NCBI RefSeq assembly: GCF_046000175.1
Contig: NZ_JBEOMB010000060.1
Location: 1-64,000 of the forward strand
Source: Rhodoplanes sp046000175
Lineage (GTDB): Bacteria; Pseudomonadota; Alphaproteobacteria; Rhizobiales; Xanthobacteraceae
Direction: 5' to 3'
Length of the DNA stretch: 64,000 bases
Made by a program: the position numbers and the translations under genes. The notes beneath the pieces are model-generated. The model was given only the letters and a program-made list of their open reading frames with translations. It did not search any database and was not told where the DNA came from. Below are positions 36,693-45,115 of this stretch, piece after piece. The stretch's first letter is position 1, and each line of letters opens with the position of its first letter.

Positions 36693-37309
36693 GACTGATT
36701 CTTCTCGGACCGCCGGGGGCGGGCAAGGGAACGCAGGCCCAGCACCTGGTCGAGGCGTGGAAGATCGTCCAGCTCTCCACCGGCGACATGCTGCGCGCCG
36801 CGGTCAAGGCGGGCACCCCGGTCGGCCTCAAGGCCAAGGACATCATGGCCCGGGGCGACCTGGTGCCGGACGAGGTCGTGGTCGCCATCGTGGCGGACCG
36901 GATCGGCGAGCCCGATGCCGCCAACGGCTTCATTCTCGACGGCTTCCCGCGCACCGTGCCGCAGGCCGAGGCGCTGGAGAGGATGCTGGCCGAGAAGGGC
37001 CTGCATCTCGACGCCGTGGTCGAGCTGAAGGTCGACGAGAAGGCGCTGCTCGACCGGGTCGAGAAGCGGGTTCGCGAGATGACGGCGCGCGGCGAGTCGC
37101 TGCGGGCCGACGACAATGCCGAGGCTCTCAAGACCCGGCTGGAGGCCTACCGGTCCCAGACGGCGCCGCTCGCGGCGTACTACGAGAGCAAGGGCAAGCT
37201 GCGGACGATCGACGGCATGGCGCCCATCGCGGACGTCAGCAAGGCGATCGACGCGGTGCTGAAGACGGCGGCCGGGGACAGCCGATCCACCCCGGCGGCG
37301 GTACGATAA
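36689..37309 (+). CDS. adk: Adenylate kinase
   Basis: 206 residues. Converts ATP + AMP to 2 ADP in the cytoplasm. P loop GPPGAGKGTQ (8-17), AMP-binding STGDMLRAAV, and DGFPRTVPQAEAL are present. The LID is the short type with no zinc cysteines, usual for this class. ATG 36689 overlaps the secY stop. Downstream lies the promoter of the rpsM operon. Confidence 0.97.
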   Translation: MRLILLGPPGAGKGTQAQHLVEAWKIVQLSTGDMLRAAVKAGTPVGLKAKDIMARGDLVPDEVVVAIVADRIGEPDAANGFILDGFPRTVPQAEALERMLAEKGLHLDAVVELKVDEKALLDRVEKRVREMTARGESLRADDNAEALKTRLEAYRSQTAPLAAYYESKGKLRTIDGMAPIADVSKAIDAVLKTAAGDSRSTPAAVR

Positions 37310-37384
37310 GGCGGGCCGGACGGTCCGGATCCGGCGGCGGCCGGGCCGGCGGCGTCCGGACACGCGCCGGTTGGCGCGCAGTGG

Positions 37385-37413
37385 TTGACGGGTTCCGCAG
37401 GAATCCTTACATA
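37385..37413 (+). promoter_or_regulatory. Sigma-70-type promoter for rpsM-rpsK-rpoA-rplQ
   Basis: -35 TTGACG at 37385-37390, 17-bp spacer, -10 TACATA at 37408-37413, in the 245-base gap between adk and rpsM. It makes the alpha operon independently transcribed. Confidence 0.62.
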
Positions 37414-37554
37414 CTGCGTTCCCAGTCGGAAGAACTCATGGACGGCGCCGCGCCCCGGAGGTCGGGGAATGGCGTCGTTTTCGCGCTTATCGGCGGCGCG
37501 TGACCGAATCGGAACAGACCGGCCGGTGAGCCGGGGGAAGAAGGAGCTGCGGCC

Positions 37555-37923
<369 letters not shown>

Positions 37924-37992
37924 GCGGGACCGCAGGTCTTCGGGGATACTTGACGGGCCGGGCGTCGAGGCCGGGCCGCAGAAGGATCGACA

Positions 37993-38382
37993 ATGGGAAA
38001 AGAAGCCACGCGCGTCCGCCGTCGCGAGCGCAAGAACATCGCTTCGGGCGTCGCGCATGTGAACGCCTCGTTCAACAACACGATGATCACGATCACGGAC
38101 GCCCAGGGCAACGCGATCGCCTGGTCGTCGGCCGGCACGATGGGCTTCAAGGGTTCGCGCAAGTCGACCCCCTACGCGGCCCAGATCGCCGCCGAGGACT
38201 GCGCCCGCAAGGCCCAGGAGCACGGCATGCGCACCCTCGAGGTCGAGGTCGCCGGTCCCGGCTCGGGCCGCGAGTCGGCGCTGCGCGCGCTGCAGTCGGC
38301 CGGCTTCACGATCACCTCGATCCGCGACGTGACGCCGATCCCGCACAACGGCTGCCGGCCGCGCAAGCGGCGTCGCGTCTGA
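37993..38382 (+). CDS. rpsK: 30S ribosomal protein S11
   Basis: 129 residues. Platform protein near the mRNA exit. GVAHVNASFNNTMITITDAQ and the PIPHNGCRPRKRRRV C-terminus are diagnostic. rpsD does not follow it, as expected for alphaproteobacteria, where rpoA comes next. Confidence 0.98.
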   Translation: MGKEATRVRRRERKNIASGVAHVNASFNNTMITITDAQGNAIAWSSAGTMGFKGSRKSTPYAAQIAAEDCARKAQEHGMRTLEVEVAGPGSGRESALRALQSAGFTITSIRDVTPIPHNGCRPRKRRRV

Positions 38383-38497
38383 CGTCTTTTCATCGCTCCG
38401 GCGGGCCGACGCGGTCCGCCGCCGCCATTTTCGTCCCGCGGGCGGAGCGGGACGCGCGGCGTGAATGCCCCCGCGCCACCTACCGATGGGTGATGAC

Positions 38498-39523
38498 GTG
38501 ACAATTCAGAAGAACTGGCAAGAGCTGATCCGGCCGAACAAGCTGCAGGTCACCCCGGGCGCCGATCCCAAGCGCCTCGCGACCGTCGTCGCCGAGCCGC
38601 TCGAGCGTGGTTTCGGCCTCACCCTCGGCAACGCGCTGCGCCGCATCCTGCTGTCCTCGCTGCAGGGCGCGAGCGTGCAGTCCGTGCACATCGACGGTGT
38701 CCTGCACGAGTTCTCCTCGATCGCCGGCGTGCGCGAGGACGTCACCGACATCGTGCTGAACATCAAGGACATCGCCATCAAGATGCAGGGCGAAGGCCCG
38801 AAGCGCATGGTGGTGAAGAAGCAGGGGCCGTCGGTCGTCACGGCCGGCGACATCCAGACCGTCGGCGACGTCGTGATCCTGAACCCCGAGCTGATCCTGT
38901 GCCATCTCGACGAGGGCGCCGAGATCCGCATGGAGTTCACGGTCAATACCGGCAAGGGCTACGTCCCGGCCGAGCGCAACCGGCCCGAGGACGCGCCGAT
39001 CGGCCTGATCCCGGTCGACAGCCTCTACTCGCCGGTCAAGAAGGTCTCCTACAAGGTCGAGAACACCCGCGAGGGCCAGATCCTCGACTACGACAAGCTC
39101 ACGCTGTCGATCGAGACCAACGGCGCCGTGACGCCCGAGGACGCGCTCGCCTACGCGGCGCGCATCCTGCAGGACCAGCTCAACGTCTTCGTCAACTTCG
39201 AGGAGCCGAAGCGGGCCGAGCAGCCGATGCTGCTGGCCGACGACCTCGGCGGCATCCCGCCGGCCTTCCTCAAGAAGGTCGACGAGCTCGAGCTGTCGGT
39301 GCGTTCGGCCAACTGCCTGAAGAACGACAACATCGTCTATATCGGCGACCTCGTTCAGAAGACCGAGGCGGAAATGCTCCGCACGCCGAACTTCGGGCGC
39401 AAGTCGCTCAACGAGATCAAGGAGGTGCTGGCGCAGATGGGCCTGCATCTCGGCATGGAAGTGCCCGGCTGGCCGCCCGAGAACATCGAGGAACTCGCCA
39501 AGCGCTTCGAGGACCACTACTGA
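38498..39523 (+). CDS. rpoA: DNA-directed RNA polymerase subunit alpha
   Basis: 341 residues counting from GTG 38498, which gives TIQKNWQELIRPNKLQV as in related species. An ATG 12 bases earlier (38486) is an alternative adding four residues. The N-terminal assembly domain has EPLERGFGLTLGNALRRILL and the C-terminal domain (about 260-341) has ELSVRSANCLKNDNI and TPNFGRKSLNEIKEVL, the part that touches UP elements and activators. A 181-base gap with a dispersed repeat separates it from rplQ. Confidence 0.97.
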   Translation: MTIQKNWQELIRPNKLQVTPGADPKRLATVVAEPLERGFGLTLGNALRRILLSSLQGASVQSVHIDGVLHEFSSIAGVREDVTDIVLNIKDIAIKMQGEGPKRMVVKKQGPSVVTAGDIQTVGDVVILNPELILCHLDEGAEIRMEFTVNTGKGYVPAERNRPEDAPIGLIPVDSLYSPVKKVSYKVENTREGQILDYDKLTLSIETNGAVTPEDALAYAARILQDQLNVFVNFEEPKRAEQPMLLADDLGGIPPAFLKKVDELELSVRSANCLKNDNIVYIGDLVQKTEAEMLRTPNFGRKSLNEIKEVLAQMGLHLGMEVPGWPPENIEELAKRFEDHY

Positions 39524-39534
39524 GGGCCTTTTCA

Positions 39535-39654
39535 CCTCTCCCCTGTGGGGAGAGGTCGGACCGCGAAGCGGTCCGGGTGAGGGGGATCCGGCGTCGAAAT
39601 CCGTCGAGGCCCATCCCCCCTCACCCTAGCCCTCTCCCCGCAGGGGAGAGGGGA
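39535..39654. repeat. Dispersed palindromic repeat between rpoA and rplQ
   Basis: About 120 bases whose ends are inverted: CCTCTCCCCTGTGGGGAGAG at the left and CTCTCCCCGCAGGGGAGAG at the right, with internal GGTCCGGGTGAGGGGGAT and CCCCCCTCACCCT arms. It also contains GGACCGC-GAA-GCGGTCC. This is a common type of Rhizobiales intergenic element; it fills nearly the whole rpoA-rplQ gap. Confidence 0.75.
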
Positions 39655-39704
39655 CATCTCTGAATTCTGGGCCGGTCGAACGGGCCCAACAAGAGGATAC
39701 GACC

Positions 39705-40124
39705 ATGCGCCACGGCTCCGCCCACCGGAAGCTCAACCGCACCTCCGAGCATCGGCGCGCCATGTTCGCCAACATGGCGGCGGCGCTGATCAAGCACGAG
39801 CAGATCGTCACCACGCTGCCGAAGGCGAAGGACCTGCGTCCGATCGTCGAGAAGCTGGTCACGCTCGGCAAGCGCGGCGACCTGCACGCGCGCCGCCAGG
39901 CGGTCGCCGAGCTGCGCGACATCGCCATGGTGAAGAAGCTCTTCGAGGTGATCGGCCCGCGCTACAAGGACCGCCAGGGCGGCTACACCCGCGTCCTCAA
40001 GGCCGGCTTCCGCTACGGCGACTCGGCCCCGGTCGGGGTCATCGAGTTCGTCGACCGCGACGTCACGGCCAAGGGCAAGGACTCCGGCCCGACCGCCGAG
40101 GTCGGCGAGGCCGAGGCGGCCTGA
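39705..40124 (+). CDS. rplQ: 50S ribosomal protein L17
   Basis: 139 residues. Lies near the tunnel exit. MRHGSAHRKLNRTSEHRRAM and the IVEKLVTLGKRGDLHARR block are conserved; the last 20 residues are an acidic tail usual in this class. Last gene of the operon, followed by an intrinsic terminator. Confidence 0.97.
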   Translation: MRHGSAHRKLNRTSEHRRAMFANMAAALIKHEQIVTTLPKAKDLRPIVEKLVTLGKRGDLHARRQAVAELRDIAMVKKLFEVIGPRYKDRQGGYTRVLKAGFRYGDSAPVGVIEFVDRDVTAKGKDSGPTAEVGEAEAA

Positions 40125-40170
40125 TCATTTCGGACGGGCGCGTCGTCGCGCCTCTCGTCTCGACGAAACG

Positions 40171-40204
40171 AACGCGCCCGGACCTCGTCCGCGGCGCGTT
40201 TTTT
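40171..40204 (+). terminator. Intrinsic terminator after rplQ
   Basis: AACGCGCC (40171-40178) pairs with GGCGCGTT (40193-40200), with further GGAC/GTCC pairing inside, and six T at 40199-40204. Confidence 0.88.
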
Positions 40205-40348
40205 CGTGCCTGCGCGGCTTTTCCCGCGCCATGCCGTCGCCGGCCCGCACGGCCGGAGCGGAAAGGCATTTACGAACGAAGCTCGATCGCCGAACCTCTC
40301 CGTCATAAGCCGCACAAATGAATCATTGCGGCACAGGGGAGATCAGCG

Positions 40349-41197
40349 ATGCTCGGACGACAGACGGTGCTGGCCGTCGCCGTGTTGGTGGCTGGAACCT
40401 CCGGGGCGGCGGCGCAGGGCGCGGTCGAGCGCGGCGCCTACCTCGTCAACACTGTGATGACCTGCCACAACTGCCACACGCCGATCGGGCCGAACGGCCC
40501 CGACTTGGCGCGGGCCTTCTCGGGCGGCACGCCGGTCTTCGACACGCCGGCGTTCAGGGTGCGCGGCTCCAACATCACCCCGGACAAGCAGAACGGCATC
40601 GGCACCTGGAGCGAAGCCGACATCGAGAAGGCCATGCGCGAGGGCGTGCGGCCGAACGGCGTACCGCTCGCCCCGCCGATGCCGACCGGCTTCTACGGCG
40701 TGCTGACGCCGGCCGACGGCAAGGCGATCGCCGTCTATCTCAAGAGCCTGAAGGCGTCGCCCAACAAGGTCGAGGCCCCCGTCTACAATTCGCATTTCGA
40801 GCGCGAGCTCTTCCCGGGCGCCGACAAGCCGGCCGACCCGGCCGCGCTGCAGGCCGACAAGGTGAAGCTCGGCGAGTACCTCGTCACCATCGCCCATTGC
40901 ATGGAGTGTCACACGCCGCGGATCGACGGGAAGCTCGACTTCTCCGCGGTCGGCGCCGGCCGGCAGGAGTTCGCCGGACCGTGGGGCACCTCGATCGCCC
41001 GCAACATCACGTCGCATCCGCAGAAGGGGCTCAAAGCCTGGACCGACGACGAGATCAAGCGGGCCATCACGCAAGGCGTGTCGCGCGACGGCTCCAAGCT
41101 CAAGCCGCCGATGGGCTACGGCTTCTACGCCCGGATGACGGCCGGCGACCTCGATGCCGTGGTCGCCTATCTGCGCACCCTGCCGCCGCGGGAGTGA
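40349..41197 (+). CDS. Exported diheme cytochrome c
   Basis: 282 residues. A signal peptide (1-23, ending AAAQG) sends it to the periplasm. Two c-type heme sites, CHNCH at 39-43 and CMECH at 184-188, each followed by TP, mark two cytochrome c domains; later Met-containing segments (PPMPTGFYG, PPMGYGFYA) are likely axial ligands. The repeat layout resembles cytochrome subunits of alcohol/sugar dehydrogenases and other diheme electron carriers, but no dehydrogenase gene is next to it. ATG 40349 has GGGGAGAT upstream. Its electron donor and acceptor are unknown. Confidence 0.88.
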   Translation: MLGRQTVLAVAVLVAGTSGAAAQGAVERGAYLVNTVMTCHNCHTPIGPNGPDLARAFSGGTPVFDTPAFRVRGSNITPDKQNGIGTWSEADIEKAMREGVRPNGVPLAPPMPTGFYGVLTPADGKAIAVYLKSLKASPNKVEAPVYNSHFERELFPGADKPADPAALQADKVKLGEYLVTIAHCMECHTPRIDGKLDFSAVGAGRQEFAGPWGTSIARNITSHPQKGLKAWTDDEIKRAITQGVSRDGSKLKPPMGYGFYARMTAGDLDAVVAYLRTLPPRE

Positions 41198-41296
41198 GGG
41201 CGGAGCGAGCGGCGCCCCGGACCTGGTCGTCGCGGCCCTTCATTTGAGCGGTTCGAGGCTCTATGGTTCGCGGGATTTCGACTTGGGAGTCGCACC

Positions 41297-42697
41297 ATGC
41301 CGTCCATCCTGCGTTCGGGTCTCGGATCGCTCGCCATCGTTCTCGCCGTGCTGGCGGCCGGACCGGCGGCGGCCCAGGAGGGCCGCGTCCCGACCTCGGT
41401 GCAGGAGATGAAGCTCTCCTTCGCCTCGGTGGTGAAGCGGGTCGCGCCGGCGGTCGTCAACGTCTACGCGGCGCGCGTGGTGGAGAATCGTCACCCGCTG
41501 ATGGACGACCCGGTGTTCCGCCGCTTCTTCGGCGGCCGCCCCCAGGAGCAGGTGCAGCGCTCGCTCGGCTCCGGCGTCATCGTCGATCCGAGCGGTCTCG
41601 TGATGACCAACAATCACGTCATCGAGAACATGGACCAGGTGAAGGTCTCGCTCGCCGACAAGCGCGAGTTCGAGGCCGAGATCGTGCTCAAGGACGCGCG
41701 CTCCGATCTCGCGGTGCTGCGCCTGAAGGAGGTCTCGGAGCAGTTTCCGGCGATCCCGTTCGGCGATTCCGACGCGCTCGCGGTCGGCGATCTGGTGCTC
41801 GCCATCGGCAACCCGTTCGGCGTCGGCCAGACCGTGACGCACGGCATCGTCTCGGCGGTCGCCCGCACCCAGGTCGGAATCACCGACTATCAGTTCTTCA
41901 TCCAGACCGACGCCGCCATCAATCCCGGCAATTCGGGCGGCGCGCTGGTCGATCTCTCCGGCAGGCTGATCGGCATCAACACGGCGATCTTCTCGCGCTC
42001 CGGCGGCTCGCAGGGCATCGGCTTCGCGATCCCCGCCAACATGGTGAAGGTGGTGCTCGCCTCGGCGCAGGGCGGCTCGAGCGTGGTGCGCCGGCCGTGG
42101 CTCGGCGCCAAGCTGCAGGCCGTGACGGCGGAGATCTCCGAGGCCTTCGGCCTCAAGCGGCCGTCCGGCGCGCTGGTCGGCACGGTCGTCGCCAAGAGCC
42201 CGGCGGAGCGCGCCGGCTTGCGCACCGGTGATCTGATCGTCGCCATCGACGGCACCGAGGTCGACGACCCCAACGCCTTCGACTACCGCTTCGCCATGAA
42301 GGCGACCGGCGGCCAGGCCCAGGTCGGCGTGCTGCGCAGCGGCCGCGAGATCCGCGTCGCGATCCCGCTCGAGACCGTGCCGGACGGGCCGCGCGACGCG
42401 CGCCCGATCCGGTCGCGCTCGCCGTTCCAGGGCATCACGGCCGCCAACCTGTCGCCGGCGCTCGCCGAGGAGCTGCGGCTCGACGTCACCCTGCAGGGCT
42501 GCGCCGTCGTCGAGGTGCAGGAGAACTCGACGGCCCGCGGCCTCGGCTTCCGCAAGGGCGACGTGGTGATCGCCATCAACGGCGAGAAGATCGTCACGAG
42601 CCGCGACCTCGAACGCGCCGCCGGCCAGCAGAACCGCCTCTGGCGCATCACCATCCTGCGCGAGGGCAAGCCCCTCTCGGTGGTGTTCGGCGGGTGA
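41297..42697 (+). CDS. degQ: Periplasmic serine protease, DegP/DegQ family
   Basis: 466 residues. Signal peptide 1-26 (AAAQEG). Trypsin-like domain with catalytic triad His107 (TNNHVIENM), Asp137 (ARSDLAVL) and Ser213 (NPGNSGGAL), followed by two PDZ domains (about 285-370 and 385-466). Such proteins degrade or refold damaged envelope proteins. All catalytic residues are present. The choice between DegP, DegQ and DegS-like names is not certain: two PDZ domains argue against DegS, and the short loop before the triad fits DegQ better. ATG 41297 follows GGGAGT. Confidence 0.9.
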   Translation: MPSILRSGLGSLAIVLAVLAAGPAAAQEGRVPTSVQEMKLSFASVVKRVAPAVVNVYAARVVENRHPLMDDPVFRRFFGGRPQEQVQRSLGSGVIVDPSGLVMTNNHVIENMDQVKVSLADKREFEAEIVLKDARSDLAVLRLKEVSEQFPAIPFGDSDALAVGDLVLAIGNPFGVGQTVTHGIVSAVARTQVGITDYQFFIQTDAAINPGNSGGALVDLSGRLIGINTAIFSRSGGSQGIGFAIPANMVKVVLASAQGGSSVVRRPWLGAKLQAVTAEISEAFGLKRPSGALVGTVVAKSPAERAGLRTGDLIVAIDGTEVDDPNAFDYRFAMKATGGQAQVGVLRSGREIRVAIPLETVPDGPRDARPIRSRSPFQGITAANLSPALAEELRLDVTLQGCAVVEVQENSTARGLGFRKGDVVIAINGEKIVTSRDLERAAGQQNRLWRITILREGKPLSVVFGG

Positions 42698-42721
42698 CCG
42701 TCAGGGGGATGTCTCCGTCAC

Positions 42722-42803
42722 TCCCGCTCGTCCCCGCGCAGGCGGGGACCCAGGGGCGACACGGCAAAGAAGCCCTGGATCCCCGCTTGTGCGGGGATGA
42801 GCG
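42722..42803. repeat. Dispersed palindromic repeat (CCCCGC-GCGGGG family), copy 2
   Basis: Two 8-bp hairpins: GTCCCCGC (42730-42737), loop GCAG, GCGGGGAC (42742-42749); and ATCCCCGC (42779-42786), loop TTGT, GCGGGGAT (42791-42798). The element as a whole is an inverted repeat (GCTCGTCCCCGC at left, GCGGGGATGAGC at right). Same family as 3410-3489. Confidence 0.8.
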
Positions 42804-42842
42804 GTGGATGGGGCGAGTCCACCGGAGATCGCGCTGACACCG

Positions 42843-44180
42843 ATGGCCACCCGCGCCAAGAAGCCCGACTCCCCCTCGCTGTTCGCGGCCGCCGGCCTCG
42901 ATCACGACGCGCCGCGCCCGCTCGCCGACAAGCTGCGCCCGCAGTCGCTCGCCGAGGTCGTCGGCCAGGATCATCTGCTCGGGCCGGACGGCGCGCTGAC
43001 CCGGATGATCGAGACGCGCTCGCTCGGCTCGCTGGTCTTCTGGGGACCGCCCGGCACCGGCAAGACCACGGTGGCGCGGCTCCTGGCGCACGCGACCGAC
43101 CTGGAATTCGTCCAGATCTCGGCCGTGTTCTCCGGCGTCGCCGATCTGAAGAAGGTCTTCGACGCGGCGCGCGAGCGGCGCGAGACGGGGCAGGGGACGC
43201 TGCTGTTCGTCGACGAGGTGCATCGCTTCAACCGCGCCCAGCAGGATTCCTTCTTGCCCGTGATGGAGGACGGCACCGTCGTGCTGGTCGGCGCGACCAC
43301 CGAGAATCCGTCGTTCGAGCTCAACGCGGCGCTTCTGTCGCGCGCCCGCGTGCTGGTGTTCCGCTCGCTCGATCCGGCCGCAGTGGAAAAGCTGTTGGCG
43401 CGGGCCGAGGCGGTCGAGGGCAAGCCGCTGCCGCTCGACGCCGACGCGCGGGCCGCGCTGATCCGCATGGCCGACGGTGACGGCCGCGCCTCGCTGACGC
43501 TCGCCGAGGAGGTCTGGCGCGCCGCGCGAAAGGACGAGGTGTTCGATCTCGTCACCCTGCAGGAGATCGTGCAGCGTCGTGCGCCGATCTACGACAAGAG
43601 CCAGGACGGCCACTACAACCTGATCTCGGCCCTGCACAAGTCGGTGCGCGGCTCGGACCCGGACGCGGCGCTCTACTGGTTCTGCCGCATGGTCGACGCC
43701 GGCGAGGATCCGCTGTTCCTCGCCCGCCGCATCGTCCGCATGGCCGTGGAGGACATCGGGCTGGCCGACCCGCAGGCGCTGGTCGTCGCCAACGCCGCCA
43801 AGGACGCCTACGACTTCCTCGGCAGCCCGGAGGGCGAGCTCGCCATCGCCAATGCGGTGATCTACGTCGCCACCGCGCCGAAGTCGAACGCCGCCTACAA
43901 GGCCTACGGGGCCGCGATGCGGGCGGCCAAGCAGGGCGGCTCGCTGCTGCCGCCCAAGCACATCCTCAACGCGCCCACCAAGCTGATGCAGCAGGAGGGC
44001 TACTCCGCGGGCTACGAATACGACCACGACGCCCCGGACGCCTTCTCGGGCCAGGACTACTTCCCCGAGACGCTCGGCCGCCAGGCGTTCTACCACCCGG
44101 TGGAGCGCGGCTTCGAGCGCGAGATCAGGAAACGCCTGGAATGGTGGGCGAAGCTCCGCCGGGAGCGGGGCGGGGGGTGA
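42843..44180 (+). CDS. rarA: Replication-associated AAA+ recombination factor RarA
   Basis: 445 residues. AAA+ ATPase related to clamp-loader subunits that acts at stalled replication forks. Walker A GPPGTGKTT at 68-76, Walker B LLFVDEVHRF, sensor 1 GATTENPSF, and the C-terminal tetramerisation region with KSVRGSDPDAALYW and GLADPQALV. ATG 42843 gives MATRAKKPDSPSLF; a GTG at 42804 would start inside the palindromic repeat and is less likely. In relatives rarA usually follows a DegP-type protease and precedes an RluA-family gene, as here. Confidence 0.93.
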   Translation: MATRAKKPDSPSLFAAAGLDHDAPRPLADKLRPQSLAEVVGQDHLLGPDGALTRMIETRSLGSLVFWGPPGTGKTTVARLLAHATDLEFVQISAVFSGVADLKKVFDAARERRETGQGTLLFVDEVHRFNRAQQDSFLPVMEDGTVVLVGATTENPSFELNAALLSRARVLVFRSLDPAAVEKLLARAEAVEGKPLPLDADARAALIRMADGDGRASLTLAEEVWRAARKDEVFDLVTLQEIVQRRAPIYDKSQDGHYNLISALHKSVRGSDPDAALYWFCRMVDAGEDPLFLARRIVRMAVEDIGLADPQALVVANAAKDAYDFLGSPEGELAIANAVIYVATAPKSNAAYKAYGAAMRAAKQGGSLLPPKHILNAPTKLMQQEGYSAGYEYDHDAPDAFSGQDYFPETLGRQAFYHPVERGFEREIRKRLEWWAKLRRERGGG

Positions 44181-44254
44181 GGGCTAAAAAGTGTTGTGTG
44201 CGAAACCAGTGTAATGTAACGCGAAGACCGTTGGACGCCCGATCGACGTGACGT

Positions 44255-44905
44255 TTAGAACAGCAATACCTGAGCATCACCGCCGCCAACTTTGTCAGTA
44301 AGCCTATCCTCAGTTGTCTTGAAGATTGCTGGGAACGCGGTTTTAAGCTTTGCGCGGAGATCGCTCATCGTCGAGGCGCTTGCGGCCGTGAATACGAATC
44401 GGGTTGATCCGGGTTTGCCGACCGTCGAGCCGAGTTCCTCAAAGTCTGTGTAGGTCGCAGAACTCTTGTAGCCTGCATCCAGTAAGTAGTCCCTTATCTG
44501 CTCGGCTTTTTCGTTCAATCCCTTAGTATAGTACACCAATATTGTTGTTTTTCTGTTCTCCCTATACGCTGGCAATGATGTTGCGTCAGTTGATGTTGGG
44601 AATAATTTACGATGAATTTCAGAGACCTTTAATTTTATATCATGAAGGTTCGAATCGGTATTGGCGGTATTCGTCGCGATCTCGCCTTTGACTTCAACCT
44701 TGACATCGCGGATCTGGGTCGAAATTTTCCCCCAAGGGCCGTCGTAATTGAAACTCTGTAGGTATGGCAGAGCCAACAAGAGTGCGCCAACGATTAACGG
44801 CCACGCCAAGCTGTTCGGAATTGCCTGGCTTCTGAACATCACGGCGGCTATCGCCAAGATCATGACAGCACCGGCCACCAACGGAATCAGAATAGCGTGC
44901 TCCAT
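44255..44905 (-). CDS. Low-GC membrane protein of unknown function
   Basis: 216 residues; not recognised. Two membrane segments at about 4-23 and 33-50, a polar region with a probable coiled coil (about 64-100), then a compact C-terminal domain (about 118-200) with a strand ILVYY, a helix EKAEQIRDYLLDAGY and a strand RFVF. That pattern resembles LytR-C/SPOR-like alpha/beta modules, a weak structural guess. ATG 44903-44905 follows GGAG at 8 bases; a TTG start at 44929 is possible. The gene and its flanks (about 44180-45110) are visibly richer in A+T than everything around, and it runs against its neighbours, suggesting horizontal gain. No mobile gene is attached. Confidence 0.75.
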   Translation of the reverse strand: MEHAILIPLVAGAVMILAIAAVMFRSQAIPNSLAWPLIVGALLLALPYLQSFNYDGPWGKISTQIRDVKVEVKGEIATNTANTDSNLHDIKLKVSEIHRKLFPTSTDATSLPAYRENRKTTILVYYTKGLNEKAEQIRDYLLDAGYKSSATYTDFEELGSTVGKPGSTRFVFTAASASTMSDLRAKLKTAFPAIFKTTEDRLTDKVGGGDAQVLLF

Positions 44906-45115
44906 CGCTAGCTCCGACTGTGAATGCAATCAAAGAGTGTATACGCAATCTTCTTATCGACCATTCACTCTCTCGCGAGTACAGAGGGAGCGCCCCGGGT
45001 CAGCCGCCGCACCGGGTCGGATCAGGGGGGCGTGAAATATGTTTCGGCCGGTATCCGCCGATGATGAATTCTTCGCACTTCGAAATGATCGCCATTTCGT
45101 TGATGGAGCTTGGTT

